Source: Mycobacterium gallinarum (GTDB lineage: Bacteria; Actinomycetota; Actinomycetes; Mycobacteriales; Mycobacteriaceae). Taken from it: a stretch of 64,000 bases of DNA. Both the position numbers and the translations under genes were made by a program. The stretch covers positions 4,278,001 to 4,342,000 of the forward strand of contig NZ_AP022601.1 of assembly GCF_010726765.1 (NCBI RefSeq), read 5' to 3'. Of this stretch, positions 54,644 to 63,510 are shown piece by piece (within the stretch, counting starts at the first letter, position 1; each line of letters starts with the position of its first letter). The notes under the pieces were generated by a model. The model was not told the origin of the DNA and made no database searches. It was given only the letters and a program-made list of their open reading frames with translations.

Positions 54644-54772
54644 TGTGGATGGGCTGTGGATAGGTCTGGACAGCCATGTTGAGTCGTTGGGGAGAACCTG
54701 TGTATAACTTGCTTTTTTCAGCGCATCCGTGCAGATAGCCGCACCATAAACCGCATGGAATTCTGTGGATGG
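54644..54772. promoter_or_regulatory. Four DnaA-box-like nonamers upstream of dnaB
   Basis: TGTGGATGG (54644), TGTGGATAG (54655), TGTGTATAA (54699) and TGTGGATGG (54764) lie within 129 nt. They resemble the mycobacterial DnaA box (complement of TTGTCCACA) with one to two mismatches. They could give DnaA control of dnaB; chance cannot be excluded. Confidence 0.4.
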
Positions 54773-54917
54773 GAATTCGCACGGCGTGTCGCTATAGGTT
54801 GCGGTCTCGGGCGTGTTGTGTTTCCGATCGGGGCCATGCAGGTTAACAGCCGGTTAGCTTCGCTGTGACCTAAACACCTTGACGAGTTCGCCAGCACCTG
54901 CCTGCGCGCACAGCAAT

Positions 54918-54952
54918 GGCCGGGTGAAGATCTATTCGATCCTCACCCGGCC
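54918..54952 (-). terminator. Intrinsic-type hairpin after rplI
   Basis: GGCCGGGTGA / TCACCCGGCC, 10-bp perfect arms separated by 15 nt that contain a further GATC pair. It sits 15 nt past the rplI stop on the coding strand side and has no T-run, as is usual in mycobacteria. Confidence 0.68.
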
Positions 54953-54967
54953 GTATTTGCGCTGACG

Positions 54968-55426
54968 TTACTGTCCGGCGACGACGCTCAACGACACCGA
55001 GGCGTCGACCTCGGGATGTAGCCGCACCGTGATCGGATGCGTGCCGGTGGACTTGATGTGCGCCTTGGGCAACTGCACGGTGCGCTTGTCCAGATTCGGG
55101 CCGCCGGCCTTCTTGATGGCAGCGACCACGTCGGAGCCCGTGACCGAGCCGAACAGCTTGCCGCTGTCGCCGGCGGCCTTCACCGACAGCTCGACCGCGC
55201 CCAGACCCTCGAGTGCCGTCTTCAACTCGCGTGCGTGCTCGAGCCCTTGCACGGCCTTGGCCTCGCGGGCCCGGCGGATCTCCTCGGCCTGGCGCTCGGC
55301 GCCACGCGATGCCACGACGGCCATGCCGCGGGGCAGCAGGAAGTTGCGGCCGTAGCCGTCCTTGACCTCGACGATGTCACCGGAAGTACCCAGGTGCTCC
55401 ACCTCGGTGGTGAGAATGAGTTTCAT
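54968..55426 (-). CDS. rplI: 50S ribosomal protein L9
   Basis: 152 aa from ATG 55426. N-terminal domain [20 protein letters not shown] with [16 protein letters not shown], a long connecting helix (about 40-75), and the C-terminal domain ending in [17 protein letters not shown]9 binds 23S rRNA near the L1 stalk. Last gene of the rpsF-ssb-rpsR-rplI operon, 17 nt after rpsR. Confidence 0.98.
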   Translation of the reverse strand: MKLILTTEVEHLGTSGDIVEVKDGYGRNFLLPRGMAVVASRGAERQAEEIRRAREAKAVQGLEHARELKTALEGLGAVELSVKAAGDSGKLFGSVTGSDVVAAIKKAGGPNLDKRTVQLPKAHIKSTGTHPITVRLHPEVDASVSLSVVAGQ

Positions 55427-55443
55427 GTCTTGTTTCCCTCTGC

Positions 55444-55707
55444 CTATCGCGTCGAGGAGCTGAACGGCAGCAGCGCCACCTCGCGGGCGTTCTTCACCGC
55501 GATGGCGATGTCGCGTTGGTGCTGAACGCAGTTGCCTGTTACGCGGCGGGCACGGATCTTGCCGCGCTCGCTGATGTAGGTCCGCAGCAGTGCGGTGTCC
55601 TTGTAATCGATGATCTGGTTCTTGCCCTTCTTCGAGCAGAACACGCACTTGCGGGTCTTGACCGGCTTCTCGGGAGCCGGACGCCTCTTGGTCGAGGACT
55701 TGGCCAT
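55444..55707 (-). CDS. rpsR: 30S ribosomal protein S18, Cys-containing form
   Basis: 87 aa. The CVFC pair (about 21-24) with NCVQHQRD (Cys60) gives a zinc-binding type S18; a zinc-independent paralogue is usually present elsewhere in mycobacteria. [17 protein letters not shown] is the usual N-terminus. S18 pairs with S6 on the 30S platform. Between ssb and rplI. Confidence 0.98.
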   Translation of the reverse strand: MAKSSTKRRPAPEKPVKTRKCVFCSKKGKNQIIDYKDTALLRTYISERGKIRARRVTGNCVQHQRDIAIAVKNAREVALLPFSSSTR

Positions 55708-55745
55708 GTGTCTATCTCTTTCTGGAATTGCTGATCAGTGATAAG

Positions 55746-56282
55746 TCAGAAGGGGGGTTCGTCGTCGCTGCCGCTGAACGAGCCCGACGCGGGCGCGCTG
55801 CCCCACGGATCGTCTTGCCGGCCGTCGGAACCACCGGCACCGCCGGCACCGCCAGTAGCCGCACTACGCGAACCACCACCGCCACCGCTGCCGAACCCGC
55901 CGCCGCCACCGCCGCTGCGGCTGGCCTTGTTGACCTTGGCCGTGGCGTACTTCAGTGACGGGCCGATCTCGTCGACCTCGAGCTCCACCACGGTGCGCTT
56001 CTCACCCTCACGGGTTTCGAAGGAGCGCTGCTTGAGCCGCCCTTGCACGATCACGCGCGAGCCGCGAGTCAGGCTCTCGGCCACGTTCTCGGCCGCCTCA
56101 CGCCAGATGTTGCAGCGGAGGAACAACGCCTCGCCGTCTTTCCATTCATTGGTCTGACGGTCGAAGATGCGCGGCGTCGACGCCACGGTGAAGTTGGCGA
56201 CGGCTGCGCCTGACGGCGTGAACCGAAGCTCGGGATCTGCCGTCAGGTTTCCGATGACCGTGATGATGGTGTCACCAGCCAC
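55746..56282 (-). CDS. ssb: Single-stranded DNA-binding protein
   Basis: 178 aa. OB fold (about 1-110: [38 protein letters not shown]), a Gly/Ser-rich flexible linker (about 125-165) and the acidic C-terminal peptide DDEPPF that recruits repair and replication partners. Second gene of the rpsF operon. Confidence 0.98.
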   Translation of the reverse strand: MAGDTIITVIGNLTADPELRFTPSGAAVANFTVASTPRIFDRQTNEWKDGEALFLRCNIWREAAENVAESLTRGSRVIVQGRLKQRSFETREGEKRTVVELEVDEIGPSLKYATAKVNKASRSGGGGGGFGSGGGGGSRSAATGGAGGAGGSDGRQDDPWGSAPASGSFSGSDDEPPF

Positions 56283-56361
56283 GAGTTCCTCCTGGATTGG
56301 GTTGTCGGCGCGAAGTCAGTCGCAGGCGAGCCTACGGAGCCGCTCCGACGTACGGCAGCCT

Positions 56362-56652
56362 TTAGTGCTTGTCGGTCCGCATGACCTTGGTCCGCAGGAC
56401 GGACTCGTTCAGGTTGAGCTGGCGGTCCAGTTCGGACACCGTTGCGGACTCGGCCTTCACATCGACGACGGCATAGATGCCCTCGGCGTGCTTGGCGATC
56501 TCGTATGCCAGTCGGCGCTTGCCCCAGATGTCGACCTTGTCGACAGTGCCGCCGTCCTTGCGGATGACATTGAGGAACGTCTCCAGCGACGGAGCAACCG
56601 TGCGCTCGTCGAGAGTGGGGTCGAGGATGACCATGATTTCGTATGGACGCAT
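56362..56652 (-). CDS. rpsF: 30S ribosomal protein S6
   Basis: 96 aa starting [20 protein letters not shown] at ATG 56652, with the conserved [20 protein letters not shown]. First gene of the operon; divergent from the cyclase gene 142 nt away. Confidence 0.98.
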   Translation of the reverse strand: MRPYEIMVILDPTLDERTVAPSLETFLNVIRKDGGTVDKVDIWGKRRLAYEIAKHAEGIYAVVDVKAESATVSELDRQLNLNESVLRTKVMRTDKH

Positions 56653-56794
56653 GAGAACCACACCACCTCCTACGGTCTTGTTCGGCCACGGTCGTTCCGT
56701 GACAGGAGGGTTACCTGCGTCGGCAACCGGCCCAGGCTACAGGAATGCCCGCTGATCTGCGAAATCGCACTGCTCGGCGGCTTACGCTTCCCCC

Positions 56795-58102
56795 GTGTTC
56801 TCCGAGACGCGGTATGCAATGAACGGAGACTTGCACGTCGCGTACCGCGCCTCGGCGCCTGGCGATCGCGACATCGTCTTCCTCTCCAATTGGTTAACCC
56901 ACTGCGAGGTCGTGCCCGAGATGCCGCTGCTGCACGGCTGGATCGAGGCCATGACCTCCTTGGGCCGACTGATCTTCTTCGACCAACCGGGAACGGGGGC
57001 GTCCGACCCCGTCGCCCAGGGTGCTCACCCCTCCCTTGAGCAGTGGACCGACAGCGTCATCGCAGTGCTCGACGACCTCGACAGCACCGAGGCGGTCCTG
57101 ATTGCCGTCGACGGCGCCTTCTCCACCGGTGCGCTGTTCGCGGCGACGCATCCGTCGCGCACGACAGCACTGATCTCGCTCGAGGGATATGCGGACGTGC
57201 TCATCGACGACGACCGCACAGACGGGCGCACGGAGATGCTGTCCCTGTGGGGAACGGGCGAGTTGCAGCGTGCAATCAACCCGGACATGCCGTGGAACGA
57301 GGAGATCCGGGCGTCGTGGGCGCGTATGGAGCGTCTCGCGGCGAGCCCCGGAACCGCCGCGGTCATGCTGCCTTTCGTTGCGGAGATGAATGTCCGAGCG
57401 GTCCTTCCGAGTGTGCGCGTGCCGACACTCGTCGTGCAGCACGCCGACGACCCGTACATCACTCCCACGATGGGACGCGACATCGCTAACCGCATATCGG
57501 ATGCGAAATACGTTGAGCTGCCGGGCCGCAACATGTATCACTTCGTCCAGCCGTGGCGTGAGTCGTTTCAAGAAATCGCCGAGTTTCTGACCGGTCACCA
57601 GCCAGACGTGGCAGACGACCGTGTGCTTGCCACCGTGCTGTTCACCGACATCGTGGACTCGACGCGGCGCGCCGCCGAGATGGGCGACCGCGACTGGCAT
57701 GCGCTGCTCGACGCGCACGACGCCGTCGTCCGTTCGCAACTGGCACGCTTCCGCGGCCGCGAGGTGAACTCGACCGGCGACGGCTTCCTGGCCACCTTCG
57801 ACGGCCCGCAGCGAGCGATCCGCTGCGCCATGGCAATTCGCGACTCGGTGCAAGCACTCGGCATCGAGGTGCGTGCAGGGTTGCACACCGGGGAGGTCGA
57901 AATCCGCGGCGACGACATCGGCGGCATCGCCGTACACATCGGCGCCCGCGTCAGCGCACTCGCCGGCGCCAACGACGTCGTCGTCTCTAGCACCCTGCAC
58001 GACCTTGTCATCGGCTCGGGGCTTGAGTTCGACGACCACGGCACCCATCAACTCAAAGGCGTGCCCGGCGAATGGCGGCTATTCGCCGTCGCGTCGACGT
58101 GA
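56795..58102 (+). CDS. Adenylate/guanylate cyclase with N-terminal alpha/beta-hydrolase domain
   Basis: 435 aa from GTG 56795. The first 265 residues form an alpha/beta-hydrolase fold (HVAYRASAPGDRDIVFLSNW, FFDQPGTGASD). The nucleophile elbow reads AFSTG (Ser110) instead of GxSxG and His is at a weak position, so hydrolysis is doubtful; it may be a ligand sensor. The class III cyclase domain (about 270-435) has both metal Asp (VLFTDIVDST, Asp285; STGDGF, Asp329), GLHTGEVE and HIGARVSA, so it should make cAMP. Mycobacteria have many such two-domain cyclases. Confidence 0.93.
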   Translation: MFSETRYAMNGDLHVAYRASAPGDRDIVFLSNWLTHCEVVPEMPLLHGWIEAMTSLGRLIFFDQPGTGASDPVAQGAHPSLEQWTDSVIAVLDDLDSTEAVLIAVDGAFSTGALFAATHPSRTTALISLEGYADVLIDDDRTDGRTEMLSLWGTGELQRAINPDMPWNEEIRASWARMERLAASPGTAAVMLPFVAEMNVRAVLPSVRVPTLVVQHADDPYITPTMGRDIANRISDAKYVELPGRNMYHFVQPWRESFQEIAEFLTGHQPDVADDRVLATVLFTDIVDSTRRAAEMGDRDWHALLDAHDAVVRSQLARFRGREVNSTGDGFLATFDGPQRAIRCAMAIRDSVQALGIEVRAGLHTGEVEIRGDDIGGIAVHIGARVSALAGANDVVVSSTLHDLVIGSGLEFDDHGTHQLKGVPGEWRLFAVAST

Positions 58103-58115
58103 CGTGTATGTGAAC

Positions 58116-59030
58116 TCAGCCGGGTCCGAGCCTACGGCCGAGCGCCCGACCCAACTCCTGTGGGGCGTCGCCGCTGGGCCCCGAGAGGAACGGCGAGAAC
58201 AGGTGAAAGTCGTGCCAAAGACCGTCGTAGGCGCGGTGCTCGATGTCCACGCCACCCGCGCGCGCCCGCTTTTCGAGCTCGCGTGCGTCCGAGGCGAGGA
58301 TGTCGTCACCGCCCGAGTGCATGACAATCGGCGGCAGCCCGGCGAGGTCGGCGAACATCGGCGAGATCGTCGGCTCGGCCGGATCCTGACCAGACGGCAG
58401 ATAGGCGTCAGCGAAACGGATCAAGAGGTCAGCGGTCAGCGCAGCGTCCCGCGGCGCCGGACCACGTCGTACATGGGCGCCCGGGGTGAGGTCGGGCCAG
58501 GGACAGATGAGACCGAGCACGGCCGGCAGAGCCTCGCCGGTTTCGCGCAGACGCAGCGCGACGGCGAGCGTCAACCCGGCGCCGGCGGAGTCACCGGCGA
58601 TCGCGATGCGGCTCGGATCGACACCCTGCGCGACGAGCTCGCGATAAGCAGCGAGCCCGTCGTCGACCGCGGCGGGGTACGGGTGTTCCGGCCCCATCCG
58701 GTAGTCGAGCGAGATCACCCGCGCATCCGCTGCGGTACCGATCGCGGCGACGAGCGCGCGATGCGAGCGTGCGCTTCCGACTGCGTACCCGCCGCCGTGC
58801 GCGTAGAGCAGCACGCGCGATTCGGCGACCCCGGGCGGCCGGATGTCCTCTGCCCGAACGCCACCAATGGTCGTTGGCGTCACCATCGTCCCCTTCGGCG
58901 GTGGCGGATAGGCGAGCGCGAGCGTCATGCGCCTGCGAATCGTCGACCACGACGCGGTCGGCGAAAACAGCCAGCGACAGAGGACGCGGGCGCCAGGACG
59001 CATCGCGGCGGGTGACAGACCGACCTTCAT
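58116..59030 (-). CDS. Alpha/beta hydrolase, HSL family esterase
   Basis: 304 aa with HGGG (78-81), GDSAG (Ser148), acid around Asp242-243 and His273. Same family as the esterase at 3551 but only distantly similar. Convergent with the cyclase gene (13 nt between stops). Probably a Lip-type short-chain esterase acting in the cytoplasm. Confidence 0.93.
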   Translation of the reverse strand: MKVGLSPAAMRPGARVLCRWLFSPTASWSTIRRRMTLALAYPPPPKGTMVTPTTIGGVRAEDIRPPGVAESRVLLYAHGGGYAVGSARSHRALVAAIGTAADARVISLDYRMGPEHPYPAAVDDGLAAYRELVAQGVDPSRIAIAGDSAGAGLTLAVALRLRETGEALPAVLGLICPWPDLTPGAHVRRGPAPRDAALTADLLIRFADAYLPSGQDPAEPTISPMFADLAGLPPIVMHSGGDDILASDARELEKRARAGGVDIEHRAYDGLWHDFHLFSPFLSGPSGDAPQELGRALGRRLGPG

Positions 59031-59078
59031 CGCCCAAGGCTAGGCGTCTGCGTCACGCAACGTTGTCTTTTTCCCAGC

Positions 59079-59810
59079 TCACTGGCACGGCGCAGGCACT
59101 GCGCTGGACAATTCCATCGCCCACGCTTCGTAGGCTTCCGGGGTCGGGTGAATCCCATCCTCGACCCATTGGTTTTCATCGGCCTGTTGCGTGTACAACG
59201 GTCGCATGTCAATGAATTCGGCGCCCGCCGCGTTGGCCTCTTCGATCAGCACGCTGTCGAACGCCTCGCGCTGCGCAGGGAGGTCCTCCCCGTAGGTCTG
59301 CCCCTCGGGCGACCGAAACCATTCGTTCTGCGCCAGCACGATCACGCGCGCACCACTGGCCGTCGCCGCATCGAGTACCGACTTCACGTTCTTCCGATAG
59401 TCCTCGATCGTCACGCCGTTGACGATGTCGTTGGCGCCGGCCTGGAAAGTGATCAACGTCGGTGCGAACGAGTCGATCTGGGGCACCTCGTCGGTCAGCA
59501 CCTGCTCGGCCGTGTAGCCGCTGATGCCTCCATTCTGCAGCTCTACCTGGCAGCCTTCACCGCGCCACCGCTCGGCCAGCAGCGCTGGGAAAGCACCCGT
59601 CTGCTCGTCCGGCGCGCCGACGCCCTGGCTCAGCGAATCGCCCAACGCGAGATAGCGCACGGTGTCGTCGTCCGGCACGGCGGATGTCGTGCCACCTTCC
59701 GGCTGCTGTGCCGTCGGCGACGACGGTGCCGGGCTCTCGGACTTGCCGCAGCTGACCAGCGCGGCGGCCAGGCAGGCCACCGCAAGCAGGCGTCGCGTCC
59801 GCCGGGTCAC
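59079..59810 (-). CDS. SGNH/GDSL hydrolase lipoprotein
   Basis: 243 aa from GTG 59810. Lipobox ALVSC (Cys21) indicates surface anchoring. GDSLSQG (Ser59), AGANDIV and DGIHPTPEAY (catalytic Asp and His) are the SGNH blocks I, III and V; the Gly of block II is in NGGISGYTAEQV. Probable esterase or lipase for lipids at the cell surface. The next gene upstream of it (-) is the esterase at 58116. Confidence 0.92.
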   Translation of the reverse strand: MTRRTRRLLAVACLAAALVSCGKSESPAPSSPTAQQPEGGTTSAVPDDDTVRYLALGDSLSQGVGAPDEQTGAFPALLAERWRGEGCQVELQNGGISGYTAEQVLTDEVPQIDSFAPTLITFQAGANDIVNGVTIEDYRKNVKSVLDAATASGARVIVLAQNEWFRSPEGQTYGEDLPAQREAFDSVLIEEANAAGAEFIDMRPLYTQQADENQWVEDGIHPTPEAYEAWAMELSSAVPAPCQ

Positions 59811-59905
59811 CCGTCGAGAATAGCTTCGAGTGCCGTTGCGCCGCCCCTGCTTCGGCTTAGACTCGGCCTGTTCTCCGTCGGCCCACCCTGATTGGAGATG
59901 TGACC

Positions 59906-61834
59906 ATGTCCGATCTGCCATTCGACTGCGACCTCGTATTGAAGGGCGGAATCACCAGCGGCGTCGTCTACCCCACCGCCATCGTCGAGCTTGCCCGCGA
60001 CCACCGCTTCCACAACATCGGCGGCGCTTCGGCAGGAGCGATCGCCGCCGTCGCCGCTGCGGCAGCCGAATACGGGCGCCAGACCGGCGGCGGCGGGTTC
60101 GACGAACTGAACGCGATTCCCGACCAACTGGCGCAGGAGGACACGCCATCCCGCCAGACGATGCTGCAGCGACTCTTCGTGGCGCAGCCCGAAACCCGCG
60201 AGTACTTCGACCTGTTCTGGCAGCAGAAGAAGCTGGAGGGAGGGCTGTTCACACGCGCCAAAGCTGTACTTCCGACCCTCCTCCGACACAGCCCGACCTT
60301 TCCAAAGTTCAAGGTGGCCAATGTCTTTGCCGTCGTCCTTCCGCTGGCGGCGATCGTATGGGCGGTGCTCGCGTGCTCACCGGGAACAATTGCGTTCGCC
60401 GTGCTGACAGTGCTCGTCGGCGTGGTCACCTACCTGGTCGCTCGCGTGGTCGCGGGCGTCATCAACATGGTCCGTGACGCGCAGCAGGCCGTCGCCGCCA
60501 ACATGCACGGCCTGGTCAACGGGCGGTCGGTCGGCGACCAGATGGGACTCACCGACTGGCTGCACGAACGAATCGAGCGACTGGCGGGCGGCGATCGTCA
60601 ATCACCGCTGACCTACGGCGACCTCGCGCGCCACGACATCGGCCTCGTCACGCTGACGACCAACCTCTCGCAGACCTCGAGCGAGACCTTTCCCTTCTCG
60701 GACCTGACATGGGCGTTCCGGCCCGCCGACATCCGCACGCTGTTCCCCGAGCAGGTCGCTTCCCATCTCGAACGTCGGGGGCAGGCCGCGACCGAACCCT
60801 CGGACCAGCGCACGGCACTCGAAAAGGCGGGACTGCTGCAGCTGCCGCCGGCACCGGAGCTGCCGGTGATCCTCGGTGCGCGGATCAGTTTGTCGTTCCC
60901 CGTGGTGATCTCGGCGATTCCGCTATGGCGATTGACGCCGATTCGGCGCGGGGGCCAGTGGGTCACCGAGTACCGCGAGGTGTGGCTGTCCGACGGTGGC
61001 ATCTGCTCGAACATGCCCGTCCACCTCTTCGACCATCCACTGCCGTCGCGCCCGACCTACGCCATCAACCTCGGCTCCGGTGCGACAGACGACGACGCGG
61101 AACCCGGCGATGACCATTCGGTGATGGCCCGCGCACACCGCAACGTGTGGCGCCCGATCCGGACCGGATCCGGTGCAGGAGCTCCCATCTCCGACATCGA
61201 TTCCACCGCCCAGCTGCTGGGCGCGGTAATCACCACGATGCAGAACTGGTCGGACTACTCGGCGACCAGATCGCTCGGCATACGTGATCGTGTCTGCACC
61301 ATTCGGCTGAGCTCGAAAGAGGGCGGCATGAACCTCGACATGGCGAGTACGACGATCAAGGGCCTGGCTCCGCGCGGACAGGCAGCCGGAGAGAACCTGG
61401 GCTGGATGGTGCGAGGGACCATCCCGGAGCACGCCGATCCCGATCAATCCGATCAAGCAGCGACGCAGTGGACCAGACACCGGTGGACGCGGCTGCGCTC
61501 GACGGCACTCGGCGCGGGTAGCTACTCCGACGACGTCGAGTCCGGCTGGGCGAAACCCGCTGTGCCCCAACAAGGACCGCACGCCAACAACTTCACCTAC
61601 GCTGAACTGGCTGCCAACGCGAAGACGCTGCAGTACCTGCCCTACCGATCGGATTGGAGCGCGACCGCCGGCATCGCCCTCACGGCTGGCATCGACGCGC
61701 TCGCCGCCGTCGATTTCGGCACCGCCAACGTAGTGAGTAAGCCGCCGTTCCGACCACTCATATTGAGCACGCGCGGAGAGCCCGTCACCGAACTCAACGA
61801 GCGCACTCAGCGCGACGAACTGCCCACCAGCTGA
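59906..61834 (+). CDS. Patatin-like phospholipase family protein with membrane segment
   Basis: 642 aa from ATG 59906 (GGAGATG 8 nt upstream). The nucleophile elbow GGASAGA (39-45, Ser42) after LVLKGGITSGVVYPTAI, and the Asp-Gly-Gly of SDGGICSNMP near 365, form the Ser-Asp dyad of patatins. Two membrane helices at about 145-190 (ANVFAVVLPLAAIVWAVL) split the domain, which is unusual. Probably acts on membrane lipids. Its end overlaps the convergent GT87 gene by 28 nt. Confidence 0.88.
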   Translation: MSDLPFDCDLVLKGGITSGVVYPTAIVELARDHRFHNIGGASAGAIAAVAAAAAEYGRQTGGGGFDELNAIPDQLAQEDTPSRQTMLQRLFVAQPETREYFDLFWQQKKLEGGLFTRAKAVLPTLLRHSPTFPKFKVANVFAVVLPLAAIVWAVLACSPGTIAFAVLTVLVGVVTYLVARVVAGVINMVRDAQQAVAANMHGLVNGRSVGDQMGLTDWLHERIERLAGGDRQSPLTYGDLARHDIGLVTLTTNLSQTSSETFPFSDLTWAFRPADIRTLFPEQVASHLERRGQAATEPSDQRTALEKAGLLQLPPAPELPVILGARISLSFPVVISAIPLWRLTPIRRGGQWVTEYREVWLSDGGICSNMPVHLFDHPLPSRPTYAINLGSGATDDDAEPGDDHSVMARAHRNVWRPIRTGSGAGAPISDIDSTAQLLGAVITTMQNWSDYSATRSLGIRDRVCTIRLSSKEGGMNLDMASTTIKGLAPRGQAAGENLGWMVRGTIPEHADPDQSDQAATQWTRHRWTRLRSTALGAGSYSDDVESGWAKPAVPQQGPHANNFTYAELAANAKTLQYLPYRSDWSATAGIALTAGIDALAAVDFGTANVVSKPPFRPLILSTRGEPVTELNERTQRDELPTS

Positions 61835-63510
61835 TCGGGATCAGGATCGGGATCGGGCTGCGGCGCGCCCACCCGCACCCTGTCCCGATCCGGGCGTAGC
61901 CAGTCGGGCAGCCATCGGGGCGGGGCGTCGGGCGCGCGGTCGAAGACTCCTCCCGCCGGGTCATCGACCTCACCGCCGAAGCGCACCAGATCCTTGTCGG
62001 GTCGATAGATCTGATGAATCACCAACGCACACAAGCCGATCACCGCGAGATCCCGGAGTACCACCACGACGGTGAACGGTTGCTCTGGCAGGCCCTTGTT
62101 CTGCTGGCCGTAGAGGTAGAGCATCCGCGGAATCCAGACCAGCGCGTCTATCGTCATCCACGCAAGCAGGACGCGCCGGTGCGGCAGGGCGAGCACCGCC
62201 AGCGGCACCAGCCACAGCGAGAACTGCGGGCTCCACACCTTGTTCGTCAACAGGAACGCCGCGACCACCAGAAACGCGATCTGCGCCACCCGCGGCCGCT
62301 GTTTGGCCGTCAACGCGATATAAGCGATTGCGACGCAACATGATACGAACAGCAGCGCCGACACGGTGTTCAGCACCGTCGGCGGCTCCCACACTCCCAG
62401 ATCCGGATCGAAACCACCCCAGCCGGTGAACGACCTGATCACGTTGTAGATCGAATCCATGTCGTCACCGCGACGGCTGTTGAGCCGGAAGAACTCTGAC
62501 CATCCCCTCGGGAACAGCACCATGATCGGCAGGTTCACCAGCACCCAGGTGACCACGGCGGCGAGTGCCGTCTTAGCCACGTCACGTCCCTTGCCGGTGC
62601 GCACTGCCAACACCAGCAGCGGCGCGAGGAGCAGCAGCGGATACAGCTTCGCCGCCACGCCCAGGCCGATCAGCACGCCGGCCAGCACCGGCTTTCGTCG
62701 CGCCCACGCGAGCATCGCCCCCGTCGCGAAAGCCGTTGCGAGCGCGTCGAAGTTGGTGAAGATCTGGAAGATCACGATCGGCGAGGCCGCCACCAGGGCC
62801 GCATCCCACACCCTGCGCGGGCCGGCTAGTCGCGACGTCGCCCACACCGTCGCCAGCCACGCCAGCGCCAGTCCGAAGGCCGCGATGTTGAAGAACATCA
62901 CCACCTCGGCCAGGATCGGCAGCGACACCAGCTTTGCCAACGCGGTGTACGACTTCGCCAGCGCCATCGACCCGTATTGGTACAGCCCGGTCAACACCGG
63001 ATACTCCATGTACCGCACCGCGACATCGCCGTCGTACCTGATCTTCGGCTTACCCTCACCGTCCTTTTCAGTCCAACTGGACTTGTACGGGAACTTGCCG
63101 AGGTTCAACAGTTCAGCGGTGTACAGCGGGACGGTGTCGGAGTAGCAGAGCTGGTAGTACGCCCGCTGGTTGTCCCAGTTGGCGACGCGTTGGTCAGGCG
63201 GGCCGGTGCCGGTGGTCTGCAGGCACGCCGCCTTGGTCGAGTACCCGAGCGCGAGCAACACCAGCGCGATGAGCAGCATGGCGCGCAACGGGGTGAAGAA
63301 CCGTTGGCGGCCGATGAGTGCGTGCCTGCCGACCGGGCCGCCGATCATTCCGGACAGGGCGGCGCCCAGGGTGTCCGTGCGGCTGGGCATGTCCCGGTTG
63401 TCGAGGCTCCGCCGGTCTTCTGCCGGCCGAGCCGGCGATTCAAACCCTGCCGGCCGAGCCGGCGATGCCATCGGTGGCTCGCCGTCGTCGCGGTCTGGCA
63501 CGTCGGTCAC
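61807..63510 (-). CDS. GT87-type polyprenyl-phosphate mannosyltransferase-like membrane protein (Rv0051-like)
   Basis: 567 aa from GTG 63510, whose GTGA overlaps the ponA1 stop. About ten membrane helices start after residue 80. NWDNQRAYYQLCYSDTVPLY and DVAVRYMEYPVLTGLYQYGS form a large external loop; GVLIGLGVAAKLYPLLLLAP is the conserved GT87 helix. It occupies the position of Mtb Rv0051 next to ponA1. The expected donor is polyprenyl-phosphate-mannose and acceptors are envelope lipids or glycans; the exact role is unknown. The N-terminal 45 residues contain a PARPAG repeat. Confidence 0.93.
   Translation of the reverse strand: MTDVPDRDDGEPPMASPARPAGFESPARPAEDRRSLDNRDMPSRTDTLGAALSGMIGGPVGRHALIGRQRFFTPLRAMLLIALVLLALGYSTKAACLQTTGTGPPDQRVANWDNQRAYYQLCYSDTVPLYTAELLNLGKFPYKSSWTEKDGEGKPKIRYDGDVAVRYMEYPVLTGLYQYGSMALAKSYTALAKLVSLPILAEVVMFFNIAAFGLALAWLATVWATSRLAGPRRVWDAALVAASPIVIFQIFTNFDALATAFATGAMLAWARRKPVLAGVLIGLGVAAKLYPLLLLAPLLVLAVRTGKGRDVAKTALAAVVTWVLVNLPIMVLFPRGWSEFFRLNSRRGDDMDSIYNVIRSFTGWGGFDPDLGVWEPPTVLNTVSALLFVSCCVAIAYIALTAKQRPRVAQIAFLVVAAFLLTNKVWSPQFSLWLVPLAVLALPHRRVLLAWMTIDALVWIPRMLYLYGQQNKGLPEQPFTVVVVLRDLAVIGLCALVIHQIYRPDKDLVRFGGEVDDPAGGVFDRAPDAPPRWLPDWLRPDRDRVRVGAPQPDPDPDPDQLVGSSSR
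63420..63466. repeat. 20-bp tandem repeat inside the GT87 gene
   Basis: CTGCCGGCCGAGCCGGCGAT occurs at 63420-63439 and 63447-63466, 27 bp apart, adding a repeated SPARPAG peptide to the disordered N-terminus. The unit is itself partly palindromic (GCCGGC). Confidence 0.75.

Noticed and set aside
54525..54782. Minus-strand frame of 85 aa between dnaB and rplI
   Set aside because: No family resemblance or codon bias; the stretch is better explained as a control region with DnaA-box-like nonamers.
56894..58051. Minus-strand frame of 385 aa opposite the cyclase gene
   Set aside because: Antisense shadow: the forward frame has clear cyclase and hydrolase motifs; the reverse product is His/Arg/Asp-rich without a fold.
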